From contig NZ_BNJJ01000013.1 of the NCBI RefSeq assembly GCF_016587435.1, forward strand, positions 1 to 64,000: a stretch of DNA of 64,000 nt. The letters run 5' to 3'. The translations under genes were made by a program, and so were the position numbers. The stretch's first letter is position 1, and each line of letters opens with the position of its first letter. The stretch comes from Dictyobacter formicarum. GTDB taxonomy: Bacteria > Chloroflexota > Ktedonobacteria > Ktedonobacterales > Ktedonobacteraceae. Positions 44,785-52,862 of the stretch are shown here, piece after piece. Below the pieces are notes generated by a model. It did no database searches. It saw nothing but the letters and a program-made list of their open reading frames with translations, and was not told the DNA's origin.

Positions 44785-45918
44785 ATGCTGGATGCAGCCT
44801 TTGAGACACAGGTTGATGCTTTTCATCTGGATGTGGCTTTTAGTATACAGTCTGGTCAGACGACGGTTTTGTTAGGAGAAAGCGGGGCCGGTAAAAGTAC
44901 TATTCTACGCTTGCTGGCTGGTCTACAGCTGCCACAGCAGGGCCACATGGTACTCAATGGTATTACCTACTACAATAGTAAAGCAGGCATCTTTATTCCG
45001 CCGCAGAGGCGACCATTCGGCTATGTTTTCCAGGACTATGTCTTGTTTCCACATCTAACGGTATTTGAGAATGTGGCCTTTGGCCTGCGCGCCCAGCATC
45101 TTCCCCGGTCAAGAGTTCGCGCTTCGGTTGCTGAGGCCCTGGAGATGGTTCAGTTACCCCATCTGTCGCAGCGCCTGCCGGCCCAACTTTCTGGAGGACA
45201 ACAGCAGCGCGTGGCGATTGCCCGTGCCCTGGCTCTTCGTCCCCAGTTGCTGCTGTTGGATGAGCCGCTGGCAGCGCTGGATGTGCAGACGCGGCGCGAA
45301 GTACGGCAGGAGCTGCGCACAATTCTGCGCGAGGTACAGATTACGACGCTGTTTGTGACGCACCATTATCTGGATGGCCTGCTCTTTGGGGATCAACTGC
45401 TGGTGGTGGATCAAGGCCGCCTGGTACAGCAGGGAGATCAGAGGGAACTGCGCGAATTTCCTCGCTCATCGTACATTGCGGAACTGGTGGGGGTCAATTT
45501 TTTCCGGGGCCAGCTGTTGCGCACTGAGAATGAGACGACTTGCCTGATTCGCTTGCTCCCCAACCCTTCGACCAACCAGCCAGTTGAGATGGTCGCTATG
45601 CTCAAAGAGCAGGCCACACTGCCCGTCAGTGGCACAGAGATCTTTGTAGTCATCGATCCACGCAGTATTACGCTCCACCTGGCCCAACCGGAAGGCTCAG
45701 CCCGCAATGTCTTTCAGGGTACCATCATGCATATTATTCCCCTGAGCACAAGTACGGGTAGCTATGATGGTAAGGTGCGCGTCAGTATTGCGCTCAGCCA
45801 GGCCGGGGCGCCGTTAACGGCTGAGGTCACAGAGAATTCGGTCACCCGCATGGAACTGCAGGAAGGTCAGACTATTTTTGCTACCTTTAAAGCCAGTGAG
45901 GCCAACGCTTACCTCTAG
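44785..45918 (+). CDS. modC: ModC-like ABC transporter ATPase
   Basis: 377 residues. Walker A LLGESGAGKSTILRLLAGL, Q-loop YVFQDYVLFPHLTVFENVAFG, signature [16 protein letters not shown] and Walker B LLLLDEPLAALD. The C-terminal part has an NVFQGTI...ENSVTRMELQEGQ TOBE/Mop-like domain, the feature of ModC molybdate importers, although sulfate and iron importers share the layout. ATG 44785 follows GGGGGAGGAC. Neither modA nor modB is adjacent, so it is an orphan here. The substrate is inferred. Confidence 0.72.
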   Translation: MLDAAFETQVDAFHLDVAFSIQSGQTTVLLGESGAGKSTILRLLAGLQLPQQGHMVLNGITYYNSKAGIFIPPQRRPFGYVFQDYVLFPHLTVFENVAFGLRAQHLPRSRVRASVAEALEMVQLPHLSQRLPAQLSGGQQQRVAIARALALRPQLLLLDEPLAALDVQTRREVRQELRTILREVQITTLFVTHHYLDGLLFGDQLLVVDQGRLVQQGDQRELREFPRSSYIAELVGVNFFRGQLLRTENETTCLIRLLPNPSTNQPVEMVAMLKEQATLPVSGTEIFVVIDPRSITLHLAQPEGSARNVFQGTIMHIIPLSTSTGSYDGKVRVSIALSQAGAPLTAEVTENSVTRMELQEGQTIFATFKASEANAYL

Positions 45919-46006
45919 TCTGCTCGGCAGTCAATAAAAGCGCGCCTGCACCAGGATAAGTGATCTCCCTGGTTGTATGCGCGCTGCATTGCTCTATGCG
46001 ACCTGC

Positions 46007-46519
46007 CTATTCGTGGACGGTCTCGCTCTGCCAGTCACAGGTAGCTGGCAACAGATTCTTGAGGGTCTCGGCTAACCCATCCAGGTCGGTAACGTCGTCG
46101 CGATAGACAGCCCAGGCTTTAGCTTTCTGTCCCGGTTCTGTGACTTTGCGATAAACGATGACGCTGATGCGTTTCCCGTTGGGAAAGAATTCCTCTTTGA
46201 TGCGCGTGATATCTTTCCAGGCCAGGTCAATAACTTCTCCACGGCGACTGCGCTTGACGACCGACTGTGGCCCGACTGTAATCGTAAAGGGGACCGGGGC
46301 AACCAAGCGTAAATAATAAACGAAACCTGCCAAAAACAGCACAGCCGCAATGGTACTACCAATGACTGATGCATCATTGCGACTGGCGTGTTGATAGACA
46401 GCAATCCATAAAACGAGGGCGGTCACCCCAACGAGACCAAGGATGGTCGCAACACGCTTAAATAGGCTCAACCCCGGCCCGATAAATACATGCTCTTCTG
46501 CTACTGGATATGATGCCAT
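46007..46519 (-). CDS. Membrane protein, possible bacterial PH-like domain
   Basis: 170 residues from ATG 46519 (GGAGAG upstream). Two spans (VATILGLVGVTALVLWIAVY and STIAAVLFLAGFVYYLRLVA) are followed by a beta-rich cytoplasmic part, FTITVGPQSVVKRSRRGEVIDLAW then DITRIKEEFFPNGKRISVIVY, resembling small membrane-anchored PH-like domains. No named family assigned. Lies downstream of rho on the same strand. Confidence 0.65.
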   Translation of the reverse strand: MASYPVAEEHVFIGPGLSLFKRVATILGLVGVTALVLWIAVYQHASRNDASVIGSTIAAVLFLAGFVYYLRLVAPVPFTITVGPQSVVKRSRRGEVIDLAWKDITRIKEEFFPNGKRISVIVYRKVTEPGQKAKAWAVYRDDVTDLDGLAETLKNLLPATCDWQSETVHE

Positions 46520-46604
46520 GTGATGCTCTCCAAAAAATGTAAGCGATTTCCATTGCGTATTGTAACAACGGGAGACGAATCACGCAACGGAGAAAATAGA
46601 ACTA

Positions 46605-46647
46605 ACCAACATCGGTATAATCCAATACGAAAGTGCCCGATGTTGGT
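46605..46647 (-). terminator. Terminator of rho
   Basis: ACCAACATCGG (46605-46615) pairs perfectly with CCGATGTTGGT (46637-46647). It lies 32 bases past the rho stop. The minus-strand tail TTAGTTCTATTTTC is moderately T-rich. Confidence 0.55.
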
Positions 46648-46678
46648 ATAGTTAAAATTGGTGAAAAATGTGGGAGAT

Positions 46679-47950
46679 TTACCAGATGTTTTTGTTCAAT
46701 GTGGCCAGGAACTCGGTGTTATTGCTAGTTTTGGCCATGTGCTGCAGTAACGCCTCGGTTGCTTCTAAACTGCTCTTTCCGCTCTGCTGATCAGCCAGCG
46801 TGGAGAACATACGACGCATAACCACAATCGAACGGAGCGTCTTGTCATCGAGGAGCAATTCTTCGCGGCGGGTACTAGAGCGAGCAATATCAATAGCGGG
46901 GAATACACGGCGCTCAGCCAGCTTACGATCCAGCAGCAGTTCCATGTTGCCGGTACCTTTAAACTCTTCGTAAATCACGTCGTCCATACGGCTACCTGTA
47001 TCGACCAGGGCGGTGGCGATAATGGTTAAACTACCACCTTCTTCAATCTTACGGGCAGCTCCAAAGAAACGCTTGGGCGGGATCAAGGCACTTGGATCCA
47101 GACCACCAGAGAGGGTACGACCACTTGGCTGTACAGCCAGGTTATAGGCGCGGCTCAGGCGGGTAATACTGTCTAGCAGAATGACAACATCACGACCACC
47201 TTCGACCAGGCGCTTGGCACGTTCCAGCACCATTTCCGCCACACGCGTATGTGCTTCGGTCGGCTCATCAAAGGTTGAACTGATCACCTCGGCTTTCACC
47301 GAACGTTTCATATCGGTAACTTCTTCTGGCCGCTCACCAATCAGCGCAATCATCAAATGGGTGTCACTATAGTTTTCGGTGATGGAGTTAGCAATTGACT
47401 TGAGGAGGAGGGTTTTACCGGCTTTCGGGGGAGAAACAATCAATCCGCGTTGTCCGCGTCCAATAGGGGCTACCAGGTTGACCAGGCGCCCCGATATATT
47501 CGATGGACCGGTCTCTAGATTGAACATTTCTCGCGGGAAAATTGGTGTCAGATTATCAAAGTGAGGTCGCCGCTTGGCAATCTCTGGATCAACCCCATTG
47601 ATGGCTTCAACACGCAGGAGTCCGTAGTATTTCTCGTTGTCTTTAGGAGGTCTCACCTGACCAGATACCATGTCGCCTGTTCGCAATCCAAAACGGCGAA
47701 TCTGGGACTGCGAAACATAGACGTCCATATTTCCGGGCAGGAAGCGCTCCTGACGTAGGAAGCCAAACCCATCTTCCACAATCTCCAATACACCAGCACT
47801 GAAGATATTTCCTTGCTGCTCGGTATTGGCTTGAAGAAGTCTAAAGACGAGGTCTTGTTTCTTGAGGGTGCTGTAACCAGAGAGTTCGAGGTCGCGAGCG
47901 ATGTCGCGTAACTCTGTAATGGTTTTAGTTTCTAACTCAGCTATGTTCAC
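46679..47950 (-). CDS. rho: Transcription termination factor Rho
   Basis: 423 residues. The N-terminal helical domain ([23 protein letters not shown]) is followed by the RNA-binding cold-shock-like fold ([34 protein letters not shown]) and the hexameric ATPase with P-loop [17 protein letters not shown], Walker [17 protein letters not shown], the Q/R loop region [19 protein letters not shown] and the arginine-finger region. It unwinds RNA and ends Rho-dependent transcripts. The start is GTG 47950 with no nearby Shine-Dalgarno sequence; AAAGGAG lies ~40 bases upstream, next to a hairpin. Confidence 0.96.
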   Translation of the reverse strand: MNIAELETKTITELRDIARDLELSGYSTLKKQDLVFRLLQANTEQQGNIFSAGVLEIVEDGFGFLRQERFLPGNMDVYVSQSQIRRFGLRTGDMVSGQVRPPKDNEKYYGLLRVEAINGVDPEIAKRRPHFDNLTPIFPREMFNLETGPSNISGRLVNLVAPIGRGQRGLIVSPPKAGKTLLLKSIANSITENYSDTHLMIALIGERPEEVTDMKRSVKAEVISSTFDEPTEAHTRVAEMVLERAKRLVEGGRDVVILLDSITRLSRAYNLAVQPSGRTLSGGLDPSALIPPKRFFGAARKIEEGGSLTIIATALVDTGSRMDDVIYEEFKGTGNMELLLDRKLAERRVFPAIDIARSSTRREELLLDDKTLRSIVVMRRMFSTLADQQSGKSSLEATEALLQHMAKTSNNTEFLATLNKNIW

Positions 47951-48291
47951 GTTGTGTAAGGGCGCAGCGGATTCTTGAGGAAAACGCCCTTTCTCCTTTC
48001 TGCGGTTGAACCAGGATAGTTATTGGTGGGAAATTTACAAATCGGGCCATGTTGAAATATTTTACCCTGCTTGAAAGACTTGGATCACAGGTGGCTTTGA
48101 TGGTTGTTAAGAGGTGCCAGCCATATGTCAAAGACTTATACTACACACCTTGTCACAGGCGGGAACCTGGGAACAATCTGCTCGGTGCTGTATGTATCTC
48201 TGAAGCTAGCTAGAATATACCACAGGCACGAAGGGATGTCAAGTGTGACACCTGCATCTTCTTCTGCTACATAAAACAGGGAGAATGTTTG
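47951..48291. other. Upstream region of rho with leader hairpin
   Basis: On the minus strand, AAGGGCG (complement of 47985-47991) can pair with CGCCCTT (complement of 47958-47964) just before the GTG. The AAAGGAG motif (complement of 47992-47998) directly precedes this stem. The rest is unannotated sequence that also receives the end of the metalloprotein gene from the left strand. Confidence 0.45.
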
Positions 48292-48813
48292 TTATTGTGT
48301 TCCATTTGACTGGCTTCCCCTGGGTGGGAAGCTACCTGCCCCTTGAATACCTGCCCAACCAGCTGCCCGTTGCATATCATAGAATGAATACCAGTAGTTG
48401 TCAATCCACTCGTTGCAAGCATGTAAGTACTCGCCTAACTCACGCTGCTCCAGCTCTCGATCAACGACCTTATTGGCATGAGGATGCTTGTAGCGCCTGG
48501 GTAGGGGTGAGCCGAAGCCGTGGATGTAGTGCACAAGCTCATGCGCAATAGTGGTAATTAAAACATATTCGGGTATCTGCGACATGCGAAGCAATGTATT
48601 AATGCCAATAAAAGTCATGGTTGCATCCGTTGAAAGCCGGATCAGTCCTAATCTTCCTTTCCAGGGATAGCCGTAAGCAATCGTGATTTCATTCACACGT
48701 GGACTATCTGCGAAGTAATTATGCCATAGCCATTGTAAATAGTCGCTTAGCTGGTATCTATCGGTTGGCCTGGTATACGGGGTAGGTTCTTTTATAAGTA
48801 CCGAAGGTATCAT
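48292..48813 (-). CDS. SprT-like zinc metalloprotein
   Basis: 173 residues from ATG 48813 (AAGGAGTCC upstream). IGINTLLRMSQIPEYVLITTIAHELVHYIHGFGS contains HExxH in the strand-helix context seen in SprT/wss-like putative metallopeptidases, with a downstream HPHANKVVDRELEQREL that may supply the third ligand. The C-terminus is Gly/Ser-rich. No zinc ribbon. Proteolytic activity is inferred from HExxH only. Confidence 0.65.
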   Translation of the reverse strand: MIPSVLIKEPTPYTRPTDRYQLSDYLQWLWHNYFADSPRVNEITIAYGYPWKGRLGLIRLSTDATMTFIGINTLLRMSQIPEYVLITTIAHELVHYIHGFGSPLPRRYKHPHANKVVDRELEQRELGEYLHACNEWIDNYWYSFYDMQRAAGWAGIQGAGSFPPRGSQSNGTQ

Positions 48814-48938
48814 CCAGGGACTCCTTCACAGAAATATAAAATTACCTGTTGCCATTCATTCAGGGTAACCTAAAAAACCAGATTGAATGGTATCAGGTAA
48901 GAATTTTCAACTTGTGATTTCAGTATACCAACCCCCCT

Positions 48939-49136
48939 CGTAGGTTCGGGCCTTGCGCCCGATTTCTCTATTTCCGCATGTAAACGTACATCACGTGGTT
49001 CGAGCTTCGCACCCGCTTTCTCCTCCACATAGAAACACACCCATCGACCGCAAAGGTCGAATCTACGCCTCGTATCGTTTTTGTCTTTAAGATGGGGAAA
49101 TGTTGTGATAGGTTCGGGGCCGTGCGCCCGATTTTA
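48939..49136. repeat. Cluster of four diverged GTAGGTTCGG hairpins
   Basis: Copies at 48939-48968 (+, stem TCGGGC/GCCCGA), 48993-49022 (+, decayed stem), 49041-49067 (-, stem TCGACC/GGTCGA) and 49110-49136 (+). They fill the space between the SprT-like gene and the next minus-strand gene. The TCGACC copy differs from the others on both arms while staying paired. Confidence 0.75.
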
Positions 49137-49166
49137 TCTTTGAGGATGATACAAATAAATGGAGTG

Positions 49167-49209
49167 AGAGGCCGTATTGGCTATCGAGCGATCAGCACTC
49201 ACGGCCTCT
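49167..49209 (-). terminator. Terminator of the C-tail-anchored protein gene
   Basis: AGAGGCCGT (49167-49175) pairs with ACGGCCTCT (49201-49209) directly after the minus-strand gene's stop. Confidence 0.55.
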
Positions 49210-49210
49210 A

Positions 49211-49627
49211 TTAACGCATAGATAGAACAAGCAGCCCCATCACATCAAAACCAATTAAGATAAACATTAATGCCAGGCAAACCACCAGGACGCTGCGTTG
49301 CCAGTTATAGTGCAGAAAATCTATCACCTGGTTATTTATCAGCGGGTTAGTAGCAGGAAATACCGATGATGCACAATTTTTCCCGGTATGACGAGAGTCT
49401 GAAGTGTGCTGAACACTATTCAGAGTGCCATCACTTAAATGCTTCCAGGTGTGGCAACGATCGCTAATAGCCTTTTCAAAGCCAACATAAAGTGTTTCTT
49501 CATCGATTGGTTGTTGCGGTGGTAAAGCAACAGCCATCGGGGCTGTCTCATATTCATCATTAGTAACAACAGGCAAATCACAAATATCTAAATCAATCTC
49601 AGTTGTCGGGCACAAGGTTGCACTCAT
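49211..49627 (-). CDS. C-tail-anchored membrane protein of unknown function
   Basis: 138 residues from ATG 49627, fixed by a strong AAGGAGG upstream. A polar N-terminal region (IDLDICDLPVVTNDEYETAP, then DEETLYVGFEKAI) is followed by one C-terminal span (SVLVVCLALMFILIGFDVMGLLVL) and two final residues. This is a tail-anchor topology with the bulk in the cytoplasm. No family recognised. Confidence 0.6.
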   Translation of the reverse strand: MSATLCPTTEIDLDICDLPVVTNDEYETAPMAVALPPQQPIDEETLYVGFEKAISDRCHTWKHLSDGTLNSVQHTSDSRHTGKNCASSVFPATNPLINNQVIDFLHYNWQRSVLVVCLALMFILIGFDVMGLLVLSMR

Positions 49628-49817
49628 GATCTCTACCTCCTTAACAATATATTCTCTACACGATGAATAATAACGGAAGAAGGACAAAAAATCCATGGGT
49701 CAAATGACATGATTAGTGCTCATATAGTTGAGTTTAATGCAAATCTAATCTTTTTACAAGCAGGATTTAATCTCTTAAGACAGACATAAAAGCCAGGCAC
49801 AACCATATAGGAGACAA

Positions 49818-49970
49818 ATGTATTCGCATATGAGTGCACTATATTTATGTGCTGAAAACGCCAATGCTGCTCTTTATTATCGGTCATCAGCAATAAAACT
49901 GAAATACGCTATTATCGGCACGCAAAAAGTCCCGACTCAGAATGAACAGGACCCCTTTGCACGCAGTTGA
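49818..49970 (+). CDS. Possible small protein, 50 residues
   Basis: ATG 49818 is preceded by AGGAG (49809-49813) at short spacing and the frame stops at TGA 49968-49970. The peptide (MYSHMSALYLCAENANAALY and so on) has no recognised family. Support is only the ribosome site in an otherwise empty 400-base gap. Confidence 0.25.
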   Translation: MYSHMSALYLCAENANAALYYRSSAIKLKYAIIGTQKVPTQNEQDPFARS

Positions 49971-50037
49971 TGGTAAAATAGAGCCTACCGATACTTATCA
50001 GGTGTTTGAAACGTAATACATCTTGAAAGGGGGTTAC

Positions 50038-50520
50038 GTGCAAAGTCGTCCTAGAAGGCCACAGTTTTCCTCTCGCCCGGAGGGGAGCGGTGCCAATGTT
50101 ACTTCGGCCATTGGTATGGAGGAAACGTTCGGCCGCTCACGCGCTCGCCGTACCTCGCTCTTTACACGCACGGTGATGTGGGTAACGGGACTTGTCTGCG
50201 CCACCCTTTTGCTGGCTACCTTTGCCCAGGCCTGGTCCAATCATCATTTGATCGCCCAGGTACAACAGGAACAGCAGGTATTGAAGCAGGTGCGGGATAA
50301 GCATACCAGACTATCTCAAGATGCCCGCCATTATCAAGATCCCGCGGTAGTAGAAAATGAGGCTCGCCAGCAGTTCGGTTATATCCGTCCCGGTGAACAC
50401 GCGGTGGTGATTATCGATGCCAATAATAAGGGGCAGCAAAAGGTCCAGCCGACCACTGCGCCGCGACAACAGGGACACTGGCAGGATTGGTGGAAAGTTT
50501 TTTTTGGTTCAACACCATAG
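50038..50520 (+). CDS. FtsB/DivIC-like septum formation initiator
   Basis: 160 residues from GTG 50038, which has AAAGGGGG (50026-50033) upstream. A ~45-residue basic cytoplasmic N-terminus precedes one span (VMWVTGLVCATLLLATFAQAW), then a coiled coil (LIAQVQQEQQVLKQVRDKHTRLSQ) and the conserved DPAVVENEARQQFGYIRPGEHAVVI, the DivIC/FtsB signature. These proteins join FtsL and FtsQ in the divisome outside the membrane. A Gln/Pro-rich tail ends the protein. Confidence 0.82.
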   Translation: MQSRPRRPQFSSRPEGSGANVTSAIGMEETFGRSRARRTSLFTRTVMWVTGLVCATLLLATFAQAWSNHHLIAQVQQEQQVLKQVRDKHTRLSQDARHYQDPAVVENEARQQFGYIRPGEHAVVIIDANNKGQQKVQPTTAPRQQGHWQDWWKVFFGSTP

Positions 50521-50555
50521 AGAATAGAAGAAAGTCATACAATCTTTTTATTTTC

Positions 50556-50585
50556 TTGACAACCTATGTATGATGAAAGTATAAC
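50556..50585 (+). promoter_or_regulatory. Strong sigma-70-type promoter
   Basis: TTGACA (50556-50561) and TATAAC (50580-50585) with an 18-base spacer. It would start transcription near 50592, at the head of the structured leader region. Confidence 0.6.
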
Positions 50586-50591
50586 GTGAAT

Positions 50592-50795
50592 ATATTTACG
50601 TTGTACAAATTATCACTTTTGGAACAACAAATGAACGCGAAGCGCAAACCTGATGTAATAATAGCTTATCCTATTATGCAGCTCCAGTATTGGCTGGGGC
50701 TTCTTGAGCTTTTACTCCGAAAGGTGCGTTTCGCAGCGTAGATTTTGTATTATCCCAGGCGGAGCGCATACAGCGTTCCGCTTTTCTTTTTTTAC
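50592..50795 (+). ncRNA. Candidate structured RNA or leader with its own terminator
   Basis: A ~200-base non-coding stretch starts at a consensus promoter. GCGAAGCGCAAACC (50637-50650) can pair with GGTGCGTTTCGC (50723-50734) to close a multibranch domain. Inside are a hairpin ATAATAG...CTATTAT and another GCTCCAG...CTGGGGC. It ends in GGAGCGC...GCGTTCC followed by a T-rich run (~50761-50793), an intrinsic terminator. I cannot match it to a known riboswitch, T-box or 6S consensus. The M20 peptidase begins 350 bases on. Confidence 0.45.
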
Positions 50796-50949
50796 TTGCA
50801 AAATTGTATGGCTTTGGCTTTGGCTTTCTCAGCACCGGGATGTATAGTTCTGCATTCCATCTTTGACAATTGCCTTTCTCCTCTCTTGTGGTATCAGTGG
50901 TGATCCGCCATTAAGAGCCGTGGTTGGCTTATTCACGCAGAGGTCGGCC

Positions 50950-51135
50950 ATGCATATGTCAAACCAAGCCAGATCAGGGGGTTATGTGGGGATGGGATAC
51001 GGTTGGGAGCACTTTATCAGCATAGCAGCATTGGGTATGGCTGCCAGAAAATCTGACCGGGATCACAAAACGCCACCAATGAGTTCGGCTCTTTCCAGCC
51101 CATGGAAGGTTGGCCGACAAATTCATTATGAGTAG
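50950..51135 (+). CDS. Possible small protein upstream of the M20 peptidase
   Basis: 61 codons from ATG 50950, with AGAGGTCGG upstream, stopping nine bases before the peptidase. The peptide is Gly/Ser-rich with no family match. It could be a leader gene or chance. Confidence 0.3.
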   Translation: MHMSNQARSGGYVGMGYGWEHFISIAALGMAARKSDRDHKTPPMSSALSSPWKVGRQIHYE

Positions 51136-51144
51136 GAGTTATAT

Positions 51145-52353
51145 ATGAGTACGCAATCTATGGTGTCGGAACAAACTTCTCTGGCTGAACAATCACCCGC
51201 CCATAAGGTAGAAGATTATATGCAGGAACATTTGACACGCTACCTGCATGAATTGAGCGATCTCTGTGCCATCGACTCGGGAACGGCTCACAAGGCGGGC
51301 GTTGATGAAGTGGCACTCTACCTGGCCGGGCGTATGCGCGGATTAGATATGGATGTCACTATCTATGAAAATGAAAAATGGGGCAATGATGTCTATGGTG
51401 TTCTAAAAGGTACAGGTAAAGGTGTTATTGTGCTTCTGGGCCATATGGATACTGTTTATCCCGTCGGTACGGCGGCGGCACGGCCTGTGCGTATTGAAAA
51501 CAATAAAGTTTATGGTCCTGGCGTTATCGATATGAAGGGCTGCATTCTCTCGGCGATCTATGCCCTGGAAGCGCTCCAATTTATTAAACATCTTGATTTT
51601 GCTGAAGTTCGTTTCCTTTGTGTCTCTGATGAAGAAATTAGCAATCGCCATAGCAAGGAAATTATTCGCCAGGTGTGTAGTGGCTGTCATGCGGCTCTGG
51701 TTCTGGAAGCGGCCCGTGAGAATGGTGATCTGGTGAGCGCGCGTAAAGGGGGAGCCTGGTATAAGCTACGCGCCAGTGGACATTCGGCACACGCTGGTGT
51801 TGAGCCTGAGAAAGGCTTGAATGCCATTCTGGAACTGGCCCATCAAATTGTGCAGTTACAAGCGCTCAATGGCTGGCGCGATGGCCTCACGATCAATACG
51901 GGGCGCATCAACGGCGGTATCGCCACCAATGTGGTGCCTGACTTTGCGGAGGCCTGTGTCGATGTTCGCTTCGCACGCACTGAGGATCGCGTGGCCCTGG
52001 AGCAGCGCTGGTATGAGTTGATTCAGCAGCCGCTGGTTGAGGGAGTTGAAGTGTCTATAGAGGTTGATCCTGATGATCGCGATCCTATGACCTGTACGCC
52101 TGAGAATCTGCGTATGGCCAGGTTGGCACAGGAGATTGCGCGGGATCTGGGCTTTGAAGTGCGTCATGCGCCGACCGGGGGGATCTCAGATGCGAACTAT
52201 GCTTCAGGCTTCGGCTATCCTGCCCTCGATGGCCTGGGACCCGTAGGGGGTCTGGATCATAGCCCGAATGAGTATATGGAACTGGATAGTATCGCCCCAC
52301 GTACTGCTCTGCTGGCTGGTTTGATCACTTCAATTGGTCTGCACGCCGAGTAG
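51145..52353 (+). CDS. M20-family metallopeptidase, carboxypeptidase-G2-like
   Basis: 402 residues. LLGHMDTVYPVG (first zinc His with Asp), GPGVIDMKGCILSAIYAL (bridging Asp), CVSDEEISNRHSKE (Glu-Glu general base and ligand), VLEAARENGDLVSARKG and GLDHSPNEYMELDSI (last His) match the CPG2/ArgE clan metal sites. The inserted dimerisation domain starts at KLRASGHSAHAGVEPEKG. Members release C-terminal glutamate or hydrolyse N-acyl amino acids. No signal peptide is visible, so it is probably cytoplasmic. Confidence 0.88.
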   Translation: MSTQSMVSEQTSLAEQSPAHKVEDYMQEHLTRYLHELSDLCAIDSGTAHKAGVDEVALYLAGRMRGLDMDVTIYENEKWGNDVYGVLKGTGKGVIVLLGHMDTVYPVGTAAARPVRIENNKVYGPGVIDMKGCILSAIYALEALQFIKHLDFAEVRFLCVSDEEISNRHSKEIIRQVCSGCHAALVLEAARENGDLVSARKGGAWYKLRASGHSAHAGVEPEKGLNAILELAHQIVQLQALNGWRDGLTINTGRINGGIATNVVPDFAEACVDVRFARTEDRVALEQRWYELIQQPLVEGVEVSIEVDPDDRDPMTCTPENLRMARLAQEIARDLGFEVRHAPTGGISDANYASGFGYPALDGLGPVGGLDHSPNEYMELDSIAPRTALLAGLITSIGLHAE

Positions 52354-52447
52354 CTTTTGTACGTACTGTCTGGGTACTACATCGTACTTATTCACTCTTT
52401 TTTAATTCCTTTGTCAGATAGTAAGTGGACAGTACTGCAAACATTTC

Positions 52448-52800
52448 AAAGAGAGTTTGAAAGCCATAGGGTTCGCGCCTTCGGCTCCTGACGCTACGCG
52501 CTTACAGCGCTCAAAAGGTTTTTTATTCGTTGGTGCAGCAGTCGCGCAAAGCGCGACTGCTGCACCAACGATGCTGTATAAGCTTCTAGCAAATGGGAGC
52601 TCAAAACATCTTCCGAGTGTTGGCGCATCGGGCGCGCACAGCGCCCCCATAGTCATGGACTTCAGGCACATTTTTATATGTTGGTGCAACCTGCGCGCCG
52701 TGCGCGCAGGTTGCACCAACATATAAAACAGGCTCGGGCACGCATGTGCCCGCCCGTACGGGGGCGCTTTATTTCCCCATAGTTATGGGAGTCTGACACA
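52448..52800 (-). repeat. Double composite palindromic repeat in inverse orientation
   Basis: Reading the + strand: inverted tail module 52472-52518, hairpin 52527-52547/52551-52571 (core TTCGTTGGTGCAGCAGTCGC), inverted GATGTTTTGAGCTCCC module 52571-52610, then hairpin 52672-52698/52702-52728 (27 bp, core TATGTTGGTGCAACCTGCGC), and the inverted GC lead (GGCTCGGGCACGCATG, CCGTACGGGGGCGC) to ~52800. It occupies the space between the M20 and NYN genes. Confidence 0.85.
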
Positions 52801-52815
52801 TTGTCAGGACAGCGA

Positions 52816-52839
52816 AAAGGCGGCCGATGGGCCGCCTTT
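52816..52839. terminator. Bidirectional terminator between M20 and NYN genes
   Basis: AAAGGCGGCC (52816-52825) pairs with GGCCGCCTTT (52830-52839), loop GATG, 24 bases past the NYN stop on the minus strand. Confidence 0.7.
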
Positions 52840-52862
52840 CTCATTCTAAATCACTCAGCAAC

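Noticed and set aside
50640..50700. TPP-riboswitch resemblance (AAACCTGATG...)
   Set aside because: The conserved CTGAGA element and the second TPP arm are missing.
50723..50795. T-box or 6S RNA
   Set aside because: No T-box GGTGGNACC sequence and no single long 6S-like helix with a central bubble.
52414..52726. Frames of 89 and 102 codons over 52414-52726
   Set aside because: Same reason: they read through the inverted composite repeat.
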